Positions 44,166 to 55,530 of a stretch of DNA of 64,000 nucleotides are shown one piece after another (position 1 is the first letter of the stretch; every line of letters starts with the position of its first letter). The stretch is taken from positions 243,816 to 307,815 of the forward strand of contig NZ_JAABOS010000004.1 in assembly GCF_010078235.1 (NCBI RefSeq), read 5' to 3'. Below the pieces are notes generated by a model that saw only the letters and a program-made list of their open reading frames with translations, made no database searches and was not told the origin of the DNA. Origin of the DNA: Cognatundibacterium crateris (GTDB lineage Bacteria; Pseudomonadota; Gammaproteobacteria; Burkholderiales; Burkholderiaceae_D). Both the position numbers and the translations under genes were made by a program.

Positions 44166-44194
44166 AAAAAAAGGTGGCATAAGCCACCTTTTTC
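44166..44194. terminator. Terminator after pyrD (bidirectional)
   Basis: AAAAGGTGGC / GCCACCTTTT with a 4-base loop is flanked by an A-run and a T-run. On the minus strand it ends pyrD, 27 bases after the stop. Confidence 0.88.
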
Positions 44195-44220
44195 TTCACG
44201 CCATCACGCTTGCATGAGGT

Positions 44221-45264
44221 TTAGCGCATACGGCGCAAAGCGCTTGCGCAGTCTTTGATCAGTCCCGGGCCTTGATAAATCAGGCCGGAATACAGTTGCA
44301 CCAGCGAGGCGCCAGCCTGCATCTTGGTGACTGCATCTTCTCCGGAAAAAATGCCGCCTACACCGATGATAGGCAATGCATCGCCCAGTTCAGCTTTTAA
44401 GGCGCGAATGACGCGATTGGAGGGTTCAAATACGGGTTTGCCTGACAATCCGCCTGCTTCTTCTGCGTGCTCCAGGCCTGATACTGCATCGCGGGTGATG
44501 GTAGTGTTGGTCGCAATCACGCCGTCGATGCGATGACGCAGCAGTGCATCGGCGATGGTCTTAATTTGCTCGGCATCGATATCCGGTGCGATCTTCAGGG
44601 CGACCGGCACATAGTGTTTATGCTGGTCAGCCAGACGTTGCTGCGCCTCTTTGAGCTGGGACAGCAGGCTGTCTAATTCGCCGGCGCCTTGCAGCTGGCG
44701 CAGGTTCTTGGTGTTGGGGGAAGAGATATTGACTGTTACGTAGCTGGCATAGGGATAGACTTTGCTCAGGCAATGCAGGTAATCGTCGGCTGCGCGCTCT
44801 ATCGGCGTGTCGGCATTCTTGCCGATATTAAGGCCAAGTACGCCTTGTTTTTCCTGGAAAAAGCGTGAATTTTGCACATTGCGTACAAACGCATCCACGC
44901 CGCCATTGTTGAAGCCCATGCGGTTGATGATGGCTTCAGCTTTAGGCAGGCGAAACATGCGTGGCAACGGATTGCCAGGTTGGGCGCGTGGTGTGACCGT
45001 ACCGATTTCTATCGAGCCAAATCCGAGTGACGCCAGTCCGTCTATATAAGCACCATCCTTATCCAGCCCGGCCGCCAGGCCAACAGGGTTAGGGAAGCGT
45101 ATTCCCATCACCGTACGTGCATCTTCCTGCGGCTTGCCTATCAGGCTGGAGAGGCCCAGCTGATGCAGTTTTTGCAGGCTTGGTAAAGTGAAGTGGTGGG
45201 CTTTTTCCGGGTCCATAGAAAACAGGGCGGGCCGGATGAGGGAATATAAAAGGCTTTCGGACAT
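44221..45264 (-). CDS. pyrD: Dihydroorotate dehydrogenase (quinone)
   Basis: Membrane-associated class 2 enzyme that oxidises dihydroorotate to orotate with quinone, the fourth step of pyrimidine synthesis. The 347-residue protein has the N-terminal membrane-binding helices ([17 protein letters not shown]), the FMN-binding [13 protein letters not shown], catalytic-loop region [14 protein letters not shown], and the C-terminal [20 protein letters not shown]. The length and the N-terminal extension mark it as the quinone-dependent class. It is downstream of bpt by about 100 bases in the same direction. Confidence 0.96.
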   Translation of the reverse strand: MSESLLYSLIRPALFSMDPEKAHHFTLPSLQKLHQLGLSSLIGKPQEDARTVMGIRFPNPVGLAAGLDKDGAYIDGLASLGFGSIEIGTVTPRAQPGNPLPRMFRLPKAEAIINRMGFNNGGVDAFVRNVQNSRFFQEKQGVLGLNIGKNADTPIERAADDYLHCLSKVYPYASYVTVNISSPNTKNLRQLQGAGELDSLLSQLKEAQQRLADQHKHYVPVALKIAPDIDAEQIKTIADALLRHRIDGVIATNTTITRDAVSGLEHAEEAGGLSGKPVFEPSNRVIRALKAELGDALPIIGVGGIFSGEDAVTKMQAGASLVQLYSGLIYQGPGLIKDCASALRRMR

Positions 45265-45362
45265 AGTGTGCTTAAAAATAGCTAATAGCTGATAGAGAAA
45301 AACGATGGAGTATTGGTCTGGCTGAGAAAAGGCTTGCCATTATCCTTCGCAGGTGGCTGAAG

Positions 45363-46091
45363 TCAGGTGTGTAGTTCCTGCCATCTGCCATGCAATAGAG
45401 CGTCCAGAGGTTTGAAATTGGTTTTATAAGCCATTTTCGGGCTGGCGGCTATCCAGTAGCCAAGATAGACGTAATCTAATTGCAATTCCTGAGTCTGTCG
45501 GATTTGCCAGAGGATATTGTAAGTGCCGTAGGAGCAATTCGCATCATCCGGATCAAAAAAAGTATATACCGACGACAGGCCATCATTCAGTATGTCTATG
45601 ATGCTGACCATTTTGAGTGTATTTTCGGCATCGCGAAATTCCACCAGGCGGGTGTTGACCCTGCTTTGCAGCAGAAATTGCGCATACTGGTCGCGGCTGT
45701 CCTGATCCATGCCGCCACCGGCGTGGCGTGATTGCTGGTAGCGTTGATACAGTTCGTAGTGCTCGGCTGAATACGCCAGGTTGGCCACATAGGCGCTCAG
45801 TCCGCTGTGCTTGTGCCAGGCACGGCGCTGGCTGCGGTTGAGTTTGAAATCATGAACCCGGACGCGAACCGGGGTGCAGGCCTGGCAGTTGTCACAGTGC
45901 GGCCTGTAAATGAAAATGCCGCTGCGCCGGAAGCCATTCCTGACCAGCTCTGCATAGGCATCGCTGTGGATCAGGTGGGCCGGTGTGGCAACTTGCGAGC
46001 GTGCCTGCACCCCCTCCAGATAACTGCAGGGATAAGGTGCCGTCGCATAAAACTGTATGCTCGTCAGCGGGAGTTCATGGAGTTGTGTCAC
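45363..46091 (-). CDS. bpt: Aspartate/glutamate leucyltransferase (Bpt)
   Basis: Transfers leucine from Leu-tRNA to proteins with N-terminal Asp or Glu, making them targets for ClpS-ClpAP. The N-terminus ([20 protein letters not shown]) and the [20 protein letters not shown] segment are diagnostic of the ATE1/Bpt family. The GTG at 46091 is chosen as start because the frame has a GTGA overlap with the aat stop and the sequence upstream of it is the aat coding region. That gives 242 residues. It is coupled to aat, the other N-degron transferase, which supports the leucyltransferase role. Databases may label it arginyltransferase. Confidence 0.92.
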   Translation of the reverse strand: MTQLHELPLTSIQFYATAPYPCSYLEGVQARSQVATPAHLIHSDAYAELVRNGFRRSGIFIYRPHCDNCQACTPVRVRVHDFKLNRSQRRAWHKHSGLSAYVANLAYSAEHYELYQRYQQSRHAGGGMDQDSRDQYAQFLLQSRVNTRLVEFRDAENTLKMVSIIDILNDGLSSVYTFFDPDDANCSYGTYNILWQIRQTQELQLDYVYLGYWIAASPKMAYKTNFKPLDALLHGRWQELHT

Positions 46092-46804
46092 TTGCTTCTG
46101 ATTTCGGGTGCTTGCCAGTTCGTGATGGCGGGCTGTTCTGTTGCGATGCTGAGCCATTCCAGAAAAGCGCTTCTGCTGATGGGCCGGGCGCCCAGCGAGC
46201 TGAGATGCGCTGTTTCCTGTTGGCAGTCTATCATTTGCACGCCTTGCTCACGCAAAAAAAACACCAGTTGACTCAATGCGATTTTAGAAGCATCGGTGAC
46301 GCGTGCAAACATGGACTCGCCATAAAACATTTTGCCGATGCAGACACCGTAAGCCCCGCCGACGAGTGTATTGTCCAGCCACAGTTCTGAGGAGTGCGCA
46401 TAGCCTTTGCGGTGCAATTCGCCATAGCCTTGGATGATGTCTTCTGAGATCCATGTGCCATGTCCGTCTTTTCTGGGGGCGGCACAGGCACGCATGACTT
46501 CTTCAAATGCGCTGTCAAAACGGATTTCCCATGCAGGGTCATGACTGATTTTATTGAGCTTCTTGCGCAGGCTGTCTGATAGCTTGAAGTCGGCCGTCTT
46601 CAATACCATGCGCGGATCGGTAGACCACCATAAAATCGGCTGTCCTTCTGAAAACCAGGGGAAAATCCCGCTCCGGTAGGCAAGGAGCAGGCGTTCTGCA
46701 GACAGATCGGCACCGGCTGCCAACAGCCCGGCTGCACCCTGGGCCTCAGTCAGTGCGGTACTCACATCCGGGAAAGGGCTGTTTTGCTCCAGCCAGGGAA
46801 TCAC
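46088..46804 (-). CDS. aat: Leucyl/phenylalanyl-tRNA-protein transferase
   Basis: Adds Leu or Phe to proteins with N-terminal Lys or Arg, as the first step of the bacterial N-degron pathway. The 238-residue protein has the family motifs [27 protein letters not shown], and the later [20 protein letters not shown]. The N-terminal start [12 protein letters not shown] overlaps the NUDIX stop by four bases, and its own end overlaps bpt, so three genes are coupled. Residues after 225 look like a short family-variable tail. Confidence 0.96.
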   Translation of the reverse strand: MIPWLEQNSPFPDVSTALTEAQGAAGLLAAGADLSAERLLLAYRSGIFPWFSEGQPILWWSTDPRMVLKTADFKLSDSLRKKLNKISHDPAWEIRFDSAFEEVMRACAAPRKDGHGTWISEDIIQGYGELHRKGYAHSSELWLDNTLVGGAYGVCIGKMFYGESMFARVTDASKIALSQLVFFLREQGVQMIDCQQETAHLSSLGARPISRSAFLEWLSIATEQPAITNWQAPEIRSK

Positions 46805-47373
46805 AGATCGCTCCGCATGGGTTTGAAAATATCATGCTCATGCAATTGGTAGCTGCCGCCTTGCGCGACCTGGCGCTGATTTTCAAAGAAAAATTTCAGT
46901 GTCTCGCTGACCGTTGGGAAGGCAATGTCTTGCCAGGGAATATCGGCTTCAGAAAACAACTGCACTTCCAGACTCTCAGTGCCTGGCTGAAAATCCAAAT
47001 CCAGCAGGGTGGCGCGGTAGAACAGATGGACCTGATGTACATGTGGCACATTCAGGATGGAAAACAAATCATGCAGTCTGATATTGGCTCCGGCTTCTTT
47101 CCGGGTTTCGCGCTCGGCAGCGGCGCTGCTGGTTTCGCCGTTTTCCATAAAGCCCGCTGGCAAAGTCCAGTAGCCATATCTGGGTTCGATCGCGCGCTTG
47201 CATAATAAGACCTGCAGCCTCCCTTTTTCTTCCCACACCGGGATGGAGCCTACGACTAATTTTGGATTTTGATAGTGCACTGTATGGCAGGCAGGGCAAA
47301 CAAAGCGTTCACGGTTATCGTCGGGTGGGATCTGTAACACAACAGGCGTCGCGCATTCGGAGCAGAATTTCAT
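46801..47373 (-). CDS. NUDIX hydrolase with N-terminal zinc ribbon
   Basis: A 190-residue pyrophosphohydrolase. The N-terminus [20 protein letters not shown] and the [17 protein letters not shown] stretch form a zinc ribbon (two Cys-x2-Cys pairs). The NUDIX box is [20 protein letters not shown] followed by AG; the first Glu of the usual EE pair is Lys, but the remaining catalytic glutamate is present. The start is at 47373, not 47436. NudC-like NAD cleavage is one possibility; the substrate is not known. It begins the aat-bpt set and may serve nucleotide housekeeping. Confidence 0.88.
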   Translation of the reverse strand: MKFCSECATPVVLQIPPDDNRERFVCPACHTVHYQNPKLVVGSIPVWEEKGRLQVLLCKRAIEPRYGYWTLPAGFMENGETSSAAAERETRKEAGANIRLHDLFSILNVPHVHQVHLFYRATLLDLDFQPGTESLEVQLFSEADIPWQDIAFPTVSETLKFFFENQRQVAQGGSYQLHEHDIFKPMRSDL

Positions 47374-47535
47374 GGCTGAATTCGAATAGATAAGCAATGA
47401 CCTGAGTGTACCACTGGCTTTGCCTGTGGTAATCAATGCGCATGCTTTCTTGTGGTGGGGTAGGTGCGGATATGGATTGTGCAGTGCATTACAGAGTAAG
47501 AATATCGCCGACTTAAGCAGAATTTGTGATGGGCA

Positions 47536-47564
47536 TTGCGCGAAGCAGCAAAGTCGTGTATAGT
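47536..47564 (+). promoter_or_regulatory. Promoter of the initiator tRNA gene
   Basis: TTGCGC (47536-47541), a 17-base spacer and TATAGT (47559-47564). The predicted transcription start is about 7 bases before the tRNA. Confidence 0.75.
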
Positions 47565-47577
47565 TTCATTCTTCAGA

Positions 47578-47654
<77 letters not shown>

Positions 47655-47661
47655 AGATTCA

Positions 47662-47690
47662 AAAAAAGCCACGTTGTACGTGGCTTTTTT
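47662..47690 (+). terminator. Terminator after tRNA-fMet
   Basis: AAGCCACG / CGTGGCTT with a 4-base loop is flanked by an A-run and followed by six T residues, 8 bases after the tRNA. Confidence 0.9.
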
Positions 47691-47927
47691 ATTAGCTGCG
47701 TGATTGAAATTTTTTGATTGTCACCCGCATTCTGGACTACAATCTATTATCTACTGATTTTGCAGGGCTTGCATATTCAAGATATGCGTCTTAATTAGCC
47801 TCGATCTTTAGCCCCGATCTGCCCTGAGAATGGGTGAAGCCAGCGAAGTGCTTGGTAATACGTAATGGTGAGTGATGGAATCCCGTCCTGCCATGTGACA
47901 TCAATATAAACCCGTGTAATAGATTGC

Positions 47928-48788
47928 ATGAATACTGCTGAGGCAAAACGAGTCCTCGAAACGGCTTTATTGTGCGCGCCTGAGCCTTTGACGGTTAGCG
48001 CCATGAAAAAACTGTTTCAGGAGACGGATGATCAGGCTGATGTAATTGGTGCTGATACGATCAGGACGATGCTGGAAGATTTGCGTCGCGACTGGACAGA
48101 TAAGGGAATAGAGCTGGTTGCCTTGTCGACTGGCTGGCGCTTTCAGAGTCGTCCTGAGATGCGTGCATATATAGACAGGCTCAATCCTGAAAAGCCTCCA
48201 AAATATTCCCGGGCTACGCTGGAAACTCTGGCGATTATTGCTTACAGGCAGCCGGTGACGCGTGGTGATATCGAAGAAATCCGCGGTGTGACTGTGTCGT
48301 CACAAATGATTAAAACGCTGGAGGATCGAGGTTGGATCGAGACTATCGGTCATAGGGATGTGCCTGGTCGCCCTGCCTTATTTGCGACCACTAAACATTT
48401 TCTGAGTGATCTGGGCCTGGGTTCTCTCGATCAGTTGCCGCCTCTGCAGCAGATTAGTAAAGAGCAGGTGGCGCCGGAGTCGGGTACTGAAGATTTGCTG
48501 GCATTGGCGACCGATGCTGTGGCTGATATTGAGTCCGGTCAGGCGGATGGGGTGCAGGTAGTGCTCGCTCAGGCCGGGCCGGATGATGCAGGTGAGCCGG
48601 GGCTTGCTTTGCCTGTCGAAGAATCGAAGGCTGAAAAATTAGAATTTGAAGAATTAGTAGCTGAAGAATTAGAGGTTGCGCCGGCGTCAGTCGCGTTGCC
48701 TCAGGTAACAGAGCAGGTCGCTGAATCGCATCAGCAGCCTTTAGTAGAATTAGAAATAGAATTAGAAGATAAATCCAATGAATTCTGA
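47928..48788 (+). CDS. scpB: Segregation and condensation protein B
   Basis: Kleisin-associated subunit of the SMC-ScpAB condensin that organises the chromosome. The 286-residue protein has two winged-helix domains: the first near residues 1-85 ([20 protein letters not shown]) and the second near 90-165. The second includes [20 protein letters not shown] and [20 protein letters not shown]. The C-terminal 110 residues are acidic and low-complexity, rich in Glu, Val and Ala, which is more than many homologues have. It overlaps rluB by 11 bases. Confidence 0.94.
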   Translation: MNTAEAKRVLETALLCAPEPLTVSAMKKLFQETDDQADVIGADTIRTMLEDLRRDWTDKGIELVALSTGWRFQSRPEMRAYIDRLNPEKPPKYSRATLETLAIIAYRQPVTRGDIEEIRGVTVSSQMIKTLEDRGWIETIGHRDVPGRPALFATTKHFLSDLGLGSLDQLPPLQQISKEQVAPESGTEDLLALATDAVADIESGQADGVQVVLAQAGPDDAGEPGLALPVEESKAEKLEFEELVAEELEVAPASVALPQVTEQVAESHQQPLVELEIELEDKSNEF

Positions 48789-50313
48789 AGATATGGGCGC
48801 AGATCGCGCGCAAGATAATGATCAGCCTGCTGCCGAAGGTGGCAGACCTGCCAAGCGCGGTGTGCGTGGTCCACGCAATATGCGCAGAAATAGCCGCCTA
48901 CGTGCTGAGGCTGGTGAGCAGCAGGCGGTGGTGGCTGGTGCTGAGGCGAATGAGTCGTTTGCGAAGCCTGCGGTGCCGCGTAAGCGTCAGCCACGCAACG
49001 AGGCGGGTGTTGATGCTGGTGCCGGTGCGGCAAGAAAAGAACGCACTCCGCGCGATGCCGCGGCGCGCAATAAGCCAGCTGCTAAGCAAGGACGTGCGCC
49101 TCAGGTTCGTGGTGGCCGACGTGATGCAAATGCACCGGATGATGTGTTTTCTTTCGTGACTTCAGATGCGTATGATGCCATTGATGATGCAGGTGCTAAA
49201 GGGCGCGGGCGTCAGCAAAAGGCGGTGCGTCGCGATCTGACGGCGGATGATGATGCGCCTAAATTGCATAAGGTGCTGGCGGAAGCGGGTCTGGGTTCGC
49301 GCCGTGATATGGAAGAATTGATTGTTGCGGGCCGTGTGTCCGTCAATGGTGAGCCGGCGCATATCGGTCAGCGTATTCTGCCGACGGATCAGGTGCGTAT
49401 CAATGGCAAGCCGATTATGCGCAAGATTACGAAAAAACCACCGCGCGTGCTGATTTACCATAAACCTGCCGGTGAAATCGTGAGTACCAATGATCCCGAG
49501 GGGCGTCCATCGGTATTTGCCAGTTTGCCTACTATGAAGATGGGCAAGTGGCTGGCAGTGGGTCGTCTCGATTTTAATACAGAAGGTTTGTTGTTGTTCA
49601 CGACTTCCGGAGATCTGGCGAATCGCCTGATGCATCCGCGTTACGGTATTGAGCGCGAGTATGCGGTCCGTACCCTGGGTGAGTTGGAAGAGGGTATGCG
49701 TCAGCGTTTGCTGGCGGGTGTGGAGCTCGAAGATGGTATGGCGCAATTCTCTAAAATCGCCGATGGCGGTGGTGAGGGTGTAAATAAGTGGTATCGCGTG
49801 ATTATTGGTGAAGGCCGTAACCGTGAAGTGCGCCGTATGTTCGAGGCGGTTGGCCTGACTGTGTCACGCCTGATCCGTACCCGTTATGGTGCGATGACTT
49901 TGCCGGCGAATCTGAAGCGTGGCCGTTGGGAAGAGTTGGAAGAAGATGCGGTGCGCAGCCTGCTCAAGCTCAGTGGTCTGGAAAAAACTGCTTCAGATAA
50001 GCCTGCGCAAAAATCGCAGTACGCGCAGAAGCCGATATCCAATAAATCTGCAGTGCCATCTTTTGCGCAGCGCCAGCCAAGCCTGCCTATGAGTTCGGGT
50101 CGCCCTGAAATGGGTCAGGGTCGTGCTGCTAACGGCAATAAAATGAATTCCGGAGGCAAGGCGTCCGGCGGTAAAAAACGTCAGCCCGATCCTTTGCAAA
50201 CTGCCTTGGGTTATCCGGATGTTGCGCCGCAGCGTCGTGGTCCGACCGCGCGTGGTAGCGGGCAGGCGATAGGGCAGGGAATTGCGGCTCGCCGTCGTTC
50301 GCGTGGTGCCTGA
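48778..50313 (+). CDS. rluB: 23S rRNA pseudouridine-2605 synthase RluB with long tails
   Basis: Makes pseudouridine at 23S rRNA position 2605 (E. coli numbering). The 511-residue protein has an N-terminal 160-residue basic, disordered-looking region, an S4 domain ([20 protein letters not shown]), and the catalytic core with Asp265 in [20 protein letters not shown]. The core ends near residue 400, after which a Gln/Gly/Arg-rich tail of about 110 residues follows. E. coli RluB is 291 residues, so the tails account for the extra length. RluF- or RsuA-like specificity is less likely. It overlaps scpB. Confidence 0.92.
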   Translation: MNSEDMGADRAQDNDQPAAEGGRPAKRGVRGPRNMRRNSRLRAEAGEQQAVVAGAEANESFAKPAVPRKRQPRNEAGVDAGAGAARKERTPRDAAARNKPAAKQGRAPQVRGGRRDANAPDDVFSFVTSDAYDAIDDAGAKGRGRQQKAVRRDLTADDDAPKLHKVLAEAGLGSRRDMEELIVAGRVSVNGEPAHIGQRILPTDQVRINGKPIMRKITKKPPRVLIYHKPAGEIVSTNDPEGRPSVFASLPTMKMGKWLAVGRLDFNTEGLLLFTTSGDLANRLMHPRYGIEREYAVRTLGELEEGMRQRLLAGVELEDGMAQFSKIADGGGEGVNKWYRVIIGEGRNREVRRMFEAVGLTVSRLIRTRYGAMTLPANLKRGRWEELEEDAVRSLLKLSGLEKTASDKPAQKSQYAQKPISNKSAVPSFAQRQPSLPMSSGRPEMGQGRAANGNKMNSGGKASGGKKRQPDPLQTALGYPDVAPQRRGPTARGSGQAIGQGIAARRRSRGA

Positions 50314-50364
50314 GATTGCGCTTGGATGCGTGTCTGAATTGTGTTTGTTTGCCCCTGTTTTCCA

Positions 50365-50393
50365 TTGCGACAGGGTAAATAATCGTTTATAAT
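50365..50393 (+). promoter_or_regulatory. Sigma-70 promoter of the rimP-nusA-infB operon
   Basis: TTGCGA (50365-50370), a 17-base spacer and a perfect TATAAT (50388-50393). The RNA would start near 50400, about 130 bases before rimP. Confidence 0.75.
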
Positions 50394-50445
50394 CTGGTAG
50401 TTAGCAGATTATGCCTAAAGTTGTAAAGTTCAGGCGCTAAAAAAG

Positions 50446-50470
50446 ATGGGCAGTTGCCCATTTTTTTTTG
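50446..50470 (+). terminator. Terminator-like hairpin in the rimP leader (possible attenuator)
   Basis: ATGGGCA / TGCCCAT with a 2-base loop is followed by nine T residues. It lies between the predicted operon promoter and rimP, so it may control the operon as well as end the rluB transcript. Confidence 0.75.
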
Positions 50471-50531
50471 GTTTTACCGCTTGCTTGCCTGAATTTTCTG
50501 CTGTGTTGGCTTATGTGAATCGGAGAATAGT

Positions 50532-51017
50532 TTGGTTTTATTGGAATTGATAGAGAAGACCGTCAATGGTACCGGATATGATCTGGTGGACTTTGAGCAG
50601 GCCGAGCGTGGCTTGTTCAGAGTGTACATTGATTTTTTGCAGGCAGATTGGGATAAAGGCAATATCACAGTAGAAGACTGTGAAAAGGTCAGTCACCAGT
50701 TGTCGCATGTGCTGATGGTTGAGAATGTTAATTACAGTCGCCTGGAAACTTCGTCTCCCGGTATGGATCGCCCATTGAAAAAGCTGAGCGACTACGTGCG
50801 CTTTGCGGGTTGTAAAGCGACCATCAAGTTGCGTATGCCTATGCCGGGAACGCCGAATCGTAAAACCTTTGAAGGGGTTTTGCATGAGCCTGAAGGCGAT
50901 AATCTGAAGCTGGAATTTGAAGTAAAAGATGGGTCGGCCATGCTGGAGTTTACGCTCGCCGATGTGGATAAGGCACGTCTGGTGCCGCAAGTGGATTTTA
51001 GGAGTCGCAAAGCATGA
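50532..51017 (+). CDS. rimP: Ribosome maturation factor RimP
   Basis: Required for maturation of the 30S subunit. The 161-residue protein has the N-terminal alpha/beta domain ([20 protein letters not shown]), the conserved [17 protein letters not shown]-like segment ([20 protein letters not shown]) and a C-terminal SH3-like barrel ([20 protein letters not shown]). The first codon is TTG at 50532, with CGGAG upstream; no ATG or GTG fits the conserved N-terminus. A TTG start may keep translation low. Its end overlaps nusA by four bases. Confidence 0.92.
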   Translation: MVLLELIEKTVNGTGYDLVDFEQAERGLFRVYIDFLQADWDKGNITVEDCEKVSHQLSHVLMVENVNYSRLETSSPGMDRPLKKLSDYVRFAGCKATIKLRMPMPGTPNRKTFEGVLHEPEGDNLKLEFEVKDGSAMLEFTLADVDKARLVPQVDFRSRKA

Positions 51018-52573
51018 GTCGTGATTTGTTGTTATTAGTGGATGTGCTGGCGCGTGAAAAAAACGTCGATGAAGAAGTGGTCTTCGGTGCGTTGGAGCAT
51101 GCACTGGCTCAGGCGACAAAAAAACGTTTTCCCGGCGAAGTAGATATTCGCGTTGAAATTGATCGCGACACAGGCGAGTTCCGTTCTTTCCGCCGCTGGC
51201 ATGTGGTGCCGGATGAAGCCGGTTTGCAATTGCCTGATCAGGAAATTCTGCATTTCGAAGCCGTCGAAGATGATGCGGATATTCAGGTTGGTGATTACAT
51301 CGAAGAAGAAATTGAATCGGTTGATTTTGGCCGTCGTTTTGCACAGGATACCAAGCAGGTTGTACTGCAGCGTATTCGTGATGCTGAGCGTGAACAGATT
51401 CTGGCTGACTTCCTGGCGCGTGGTGACTCCCTGGTGACAGGTACCATCAAGCGTATGGAGCGTGGCGATGCCGTGGTTGAGTCCGGTAAAGTGGAAGCCC
51501 GTCTGCCGCGTGATCAGATGATCCCGAAAGAAAATCTGCGTGTCGGCGACCGCGTCCGTGCTTACATTCTGCGTATTGATCGCAATGCACGTGGCCCACA
51601 GGTTATCCTGTCCCGTACTGCGCCAGAATTCATCATGAAGCTGTTTGAACTGGAAGTGCCTGAGATTGAGCAAGGCTCTCTGGTGATTAAATCAGCAGCA
51701 CGTGATCCTGGTGTGCGCGCAAAAATCGCGGTACACACCAGCGATAAGCGTATCGATCCTATCGGTACCTGTGTAGGTATGCGCGGTTCCCGCGTCCAGG
51801 CCGTGACTGGCGAACTCGGCGGCGAGCGCGTAGATATCGTGCTGTGGTCGGAAGATCCTGCTCAGTTCGTGATCGGTGCTCTGGCTCCGGCCAATGTTTC
51901 TTCCATCATGGTGGATGAAGAGAAGCATGGTATGGACGTTGTTGTTGACGAAGAAAACCTCGCGATCGCAATCGGCCGCAGTGGTCAGAACGTACGTCTG
52001 GCAGCTGAGCTGACTGGCTGGCAAATCAATATCATGACTGCAGAAGAATCCGCCAGCAAAGCTGAGCAGGAAACTGCAGGTATCCGTGCCCTGTTTATGG
52101 AAAAACTGGACGTGGATCAGGAAGTGGCTGAAATCCTGGTGGATGAAGGCTTCTCCAGTCTCGAAGAAATCGCTTACGTACCAATCAGCGAAATGCTGGA
52201 AATCGAAGCATTCGACGAAGACACTGTCAATGAATTGCGTAACCGTGCGCGCGATGCCCTGTTGACTGAAGCGATCGCTTCGGAAGAAGGTCTGGAAGGC
52301 ATGGAAGATCAATTGATCAACCTCGAAGGTATGACCCGCGTGACTGCTGGCAAACTGGGTTTGGCTGGTATTAAAACGCTGGCAGCTTTTGCTGCTCTGG
52401 CATACGACGAATTTGGCGCGATCCTGGCATTATCTGCCGACCGTTCCCGCCATTTGATTAAAGAAGCATTTGAAGATGTGACCGATGATGAGATGAAACT
52501 CATCGACGCTAAATATGATGATCAGGCCAAAGCTGTATTAGCGACCGCCTGGAAACTCGTAGAAGCTAAGTAA
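51014..52573 (+). CDS. nusA: Transcription termination/antitermination factor NusA
   Basis: Binds RNA polymerase and controls pausing, Rho-dependent and intrinsic termination and antitermination. The 519-residue protein has the N-terminal polymerase-binding domain ([20 protein letters not shown]), an S1 domain (about 135-200), two KH domains ([20 protein letters not shown] and [20 protein letters not shown]) and two C-terminal acidic repeats that bind the alpha subunit or Nun/N. It overlaps rimP and lies 47 bases before infB. The order rimP-nusA-infB-rbfA-truB is conserved in many bacteria. Confidence 0.97.
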   Translation: MSRDLLLLVDVLAREKNVDEEVVFGALEHALAQATKKRFPGEVDIRVEIDRDTGEFRSFRRWHVVPDEAGLQLPDQEILHFEAVEDDADIQVGDYIEEEIESVDFGRRFAQDTKQVVLQRIRDAEREQILADFLARGDSLVTGTIKRMERGDAVVESGKVEARLPRDQMIPKENLRVGDRVRAYILRIDRNARGPQVILSRTAPEFIMKLFELEVPEIEQGSLVIKSAARDPGVRAKIAVHTSDKRIDPIGTCVGMRGSRVQAVTGELGGERVDIVLWSEDPAQFVIGALAPANVSSIMVDEEKHGMDVVVDEENLAIAIGRSGQNVRLAAELTGWQINIMTAEESASKAEQETAGIRALFMEKLDVDQEVAEILVDEGFSSLEEIAYVPISEMLEIEAFDEDTVNELRNRARDALLTEAIASEEGLEGMEDQLINLEGMTRVTAGKLGLAGIKTLAAFAALAYDEFGAILALSADRSRHLIKEAFEDVTDDEMKLIDAKYDDQAKAVLATAWKLVEAK

Positions 52574-52620
52574 TTCACGGGTTTCAAATTCATAACGCGC
52601 ACATAGAAAAAGAGGACTGA

Positions 52621-55473
52621 ATGGCGAGTAACAACGTTGCCCAATTTGCCACCGAGCTGAAAATGTCAGCGGATTTACTGCTCACGCAATTGCGTGCAGC
52701 AGGCGTGGATAAAAATTCCACGTCGGATTCGTTGACCAAAGAAGATAAGGACCGACTGCTGGATCACCTGCGTCGTTCCCACGGATCTTCTGTTGACACT
52801 GAAAAGAAAAAGATCACCTTGACTCGTAAAGAGACAACTGAGATCAAACAGGCGGATGCTACGGGCAAATCTCGCACCATTCAGGTCGAAGTTCGTAAGA
52901 AGCGTACTTTTGTAAAACGCGATGAGGTTGCAGCAGACGAAGCGCCTGCTCCGGTGGTTGATGCGGAAGAAATGGCGCGTCGCGAAGAAGAAGCCCGCCG
53001 TGAGGCTGAGCTGATCGCGCGTCAGGAAGCTGAGCTGATCGAGAAGCAGGAGCGCCTGGCTAAGCTGGAAGCTGAAAAAGAAGCTCAGGCCCAGGCTATG
53101 CGTGAAGCGGCTGAAGCGGAAGCGAAAAAAGCTGAGGCTGAACGCCTGAAAGCTGAACAGGCTGCTGCTGCCGCAGCCGTTGCTGCAGTAAAAACAGCAG
53201 AAGTGAAGCCGACTGCCAACGACGACGAAAAGAAACGTCTGGAAGCAGAAGAAGCGAAGAAAAAAGCAGCAAATGACGCCAAGGAAGCAGCCGAACGTGC
53301 TGCTGCCACAGAGCGTGCCCGTAAAGCGGTGGCTGACGAAGTAGCGCAGATCAAAGAAATGATGAATGCCGCGCGTCGTCCTAAGCCAGTTGCTCCGGCA
53401 CCAGCGCCTGCACCGAAAGTGGCAGAGGGCACGTTGCATAAACCAACGGATAAAAAACTGGCCGATAAAAAGCCAGCGCCTGCGGCTGAAAAGAAAGATG
53501 ACAAAAAACCGGCAACAACCGATAAGAAGGCAATTAAATCTGCCAACGTATCATCGACCTGGCAGGATGAATCATCCAAAAAACGCAGCGGTGGCTTGAA
53601 AACCCGTGGTGATACTTCGGGTGGTCGCGATGGCTGGAAAGGCGGTCCTAAAGGTCGTCGTAACCATCATCATGATGATCAGCGCGAATCGAATTTCCAG
53701 GTTCCGGTTGAAGCCGTTGTAAAAGAGATTTTTGTACCAGAAACACTGACCGTAGCTGAACTCGCGCATAAGATGGCGGTGAAGGCCTCTGAAGTCATTA
53801 AGCAATTGATGAAACTGGGTCAGATGTGCACCATTAACCAGGTGCTGGATCAGGAAACAGCGATGATTCTGGTCGAGGAAATGGGTCACAAAGCATTTGC
53901 TGCCAAGATCGATGATCCGGAAGCGATGCTGACAGACGTGGCGGAACATGCGCAGTACGAAGCATTCCCGCGCGCACCTGTGGTGACTGTGATGGGTCAC
54001 GTTGATCACGGTAAAACTTCCTTGCTGGATTACATCCGTCGCGCCAAAGTCGCGTCCGGTGAAGCCGGTGGTATTACCCAGCATATCGGTGCTTATCACG
54101 TTGAAACACCACGTGGCATGATTACCTTCCTCGATACACCAGGTCACGAAGCGTTTACCGCAATGCGTGCACGTGGTGCAAAGGCAACTGACATCGTTAT
54201 TCTGGTGGTGGCAGCTGATGACGGCGTGATGCCACAAACGAAAGAAGCGATTTCCCATGCTAAGGCAGCGGGCGTTCCTTTGGTTGTAGCGATTAATAAG
54301 ATTGATAAGCCTGGTGGTAATGCGGATCGCGTTACTCAGGAACTGGTCGCTGAAAGCGTCGTGCCGGAAGAATACGGTGGTGATTCTCCTTTCGTTCCTG
54401 TTTCTGCAAAAACCGGTCAGGGCATCGATGCACTGCTGGAGCATGTATTGCTGCAGGCTGAAGTGATGGAATTGCGTGCGCCGAAAGATGCGCCGGCTAA
54501 AGGTCTGGTGGTTGAATCCCGTCTGGATAAAGGTCGCGGTACCGTGGCAACTATCCTGGTACAGTCCGGTACGCTCAAGCGTGGTGACGTGGTATTGGCT
54601 GGTTCTTCGTATGGCCGTGTACGCGCTATGCTGGACGAAAACGGTAAGAGTATCAGCGAAGCCGGCCCTTCTATTCCGGTAGAAATCCAGGGTCTGACGG
54701 AAGTGCCGTCCGCTGGTGAAGAAGTTATGGTCATGGCCGATGAACGTAAAGCACGTGAAATCGCGCTGTTCCGTCAAGGTAAATTCCGTGACGTGAAACT
54801 GGCTAAACAGCAAGCTGCCAAGCTGGAAAATATGTTTGAAAATATGGGCGAGGGTGAAGTCAAAAACCTGCCTGTTATTATCAAAACAGACGTTCAGGGT
54901 TCGCAGGAAGCGTTGGTTCAGTCTCTGGTTAAATTGTCTAACAGCGAAGTGCGCGTGCAGGTTGTGCATGCAGCGGTGGGTGGCATTTCTGAATCCGACG
55001 TCAATCTGGCAGTGGCTTCGAAAGCAGTTATCATCGGCTTTAACACCCGTGCTGACGCGTCTGCGCGTAAGCTGGCAGAGTCGAATGGCGTCGATATCCG
55101 TTACTACAACATCATTTACGATGCGGTCGATGAAGTTAAAGCAGCCTTGTCCGGCATGCTGGCTCCAGAGAAGCGTGAGCAAGTGATCGGTATGGTAGAG
55201 ATCCGTCAGGTATTCATGGTCAGCAAAGTCGGCGCGATTGCGGGCTGTCTGGTGACCGACGGTATGGTTAAACGTACTTCTTCTGTCCGTCTGCTGCGTA
55301 ATAACGTAGTCACCTGGACAGGCGAGCTCGACTCTCTGAAGCGTTATAAAGATGACGCGAAAGAAGTTAAAGCCGGTATGGAGTGCGGCTTGTCCCTGAA
55401 AGGCTACAACGAGATTCAGGTTGGCGACTCACTCGAAATATTTGAAGTTCAAGAGATAGCACGTACGCTCTAA
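52621..55473 (+). CDS. infB: Translation initiation factor IF-2
   Basis: GTPase that places initiator tRNA on the 30S subunit and promotes joining of 50S. The 950-residue protein has an N-terminal IF2N domain ([20 protein letters not shown]), a long charged Ala/Glu/Lys coiled region (about 100-330), the second IF2N domain (about 365-420), and the G domain. The G1 motif [11 protein letters not shown] is near 459, G3 is DTPGHEAF and G4 NKIDKP. C-terminal domains end at [11 protein letters not shown]. No internal start was judged. The nearby initiator tRNA gene (47.6 kb) supplies its partner tRNA. Confidence 0.97.
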   Translation: MASNNVAQFATELKMSADLLLTQLRAAGVDKNSTSDSLTKEDKDRLLDHLRRSHGSSVDTEKKKITLTRKETTEIKQADATGKSRTIQVEVRKKRTFVKRDEVAADEAPAPVVDAEEMARREEEARREAELIARQEAELIEKQERLAKLEAEKEAQAQAMREAAEAEAKKAEAERLKAEQAAAAAAVAAVKTAEVKPTANDDEKKRLEAEEAKKKAANDAKEAAERAAATERARKAVADEVAQIKEMMNAARRPKPVAPAPAPAPKVAEGTLHKPTDKKLADKKPAPAAEKKDDKKPATTDKKAIKSANVSSTWQDESSKKRSGGLKTRGDTSGGRDGWKGGPKGRRNHHHDDQRESNFQVPVEAVVKEIFVPETLTVAELAHKMAVKASEVIKQLMKLGQMCTINQVLDQETAMILVEEMGHKAFAAKIDDPEAMLTDVAEHAQYEAFPRAPVVTVMGHVDHGKTSLLDYIRRAKVASGEAGGITQHIGAYHVETPRGMITFLDTPGHEAFTAMRARGAKATDIVILVVAADDGVMPQTKEAISHAKAAGVPLVVAINKIDKPGGNADRVTQELVAESVVPEEYGGDSPFVPVSAKTGQGIDALLEHVLLQAEVMELRAPKDAPAKGLVVESRLDKGRGTVATILVQSGTLKRGDVVLAGSSYGRVRAMLDENGKSISEAGPSIPVEIQGLTEVPSAGEEVMVMADERKAREIALFRQGKFRDVKLAKQQAAKLENMFENMGEGEVKNLPVIIKTDVQGSQEALVQSLVKLSNSEVRVQVVHAAVGGISESDVNLAVASKAVIIGFNTRADASARKLAESNGVDIRYYNIIYDAVDEVKAALSGMLAPEKREQVIGMVEIRQVFMVSKVGAIAGCLVTDGMVKRTSSVRLLRNNVVTWTGELDSLKRYKDDAKEVKAGMECGLSLKGYNEIQVGDSLEIFEVQEIARTL

Positions 55474-55482
55474 ACACTTCGG

Positions 55483-55511
55483 CCCCGGACTCGTTCCGGG
55501 GTTCTCGTTTT
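55483..55511 (+). terminator. GC-rich hairpin between infB and rbfA
   Basis: CCCCGGA (55483-55489) pairs with TCCGGGG (55495-55501) around a 5-base loop, then TTCTCGTTTT follows. It sits inside the operon and could partly terminate transcription or protect upstream RNA. Confidence 0.55.
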
Positions 55512-55530
55512 ATGGCGTAGAAAAGAATTT

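Noticed and set aside
53572-55182. 536-residue open frame antisense to infB
   Set aside because: Same reason: a stop-free mirror of a strongly biased essential gene, rich in His, Phe and Arg without domain structure.
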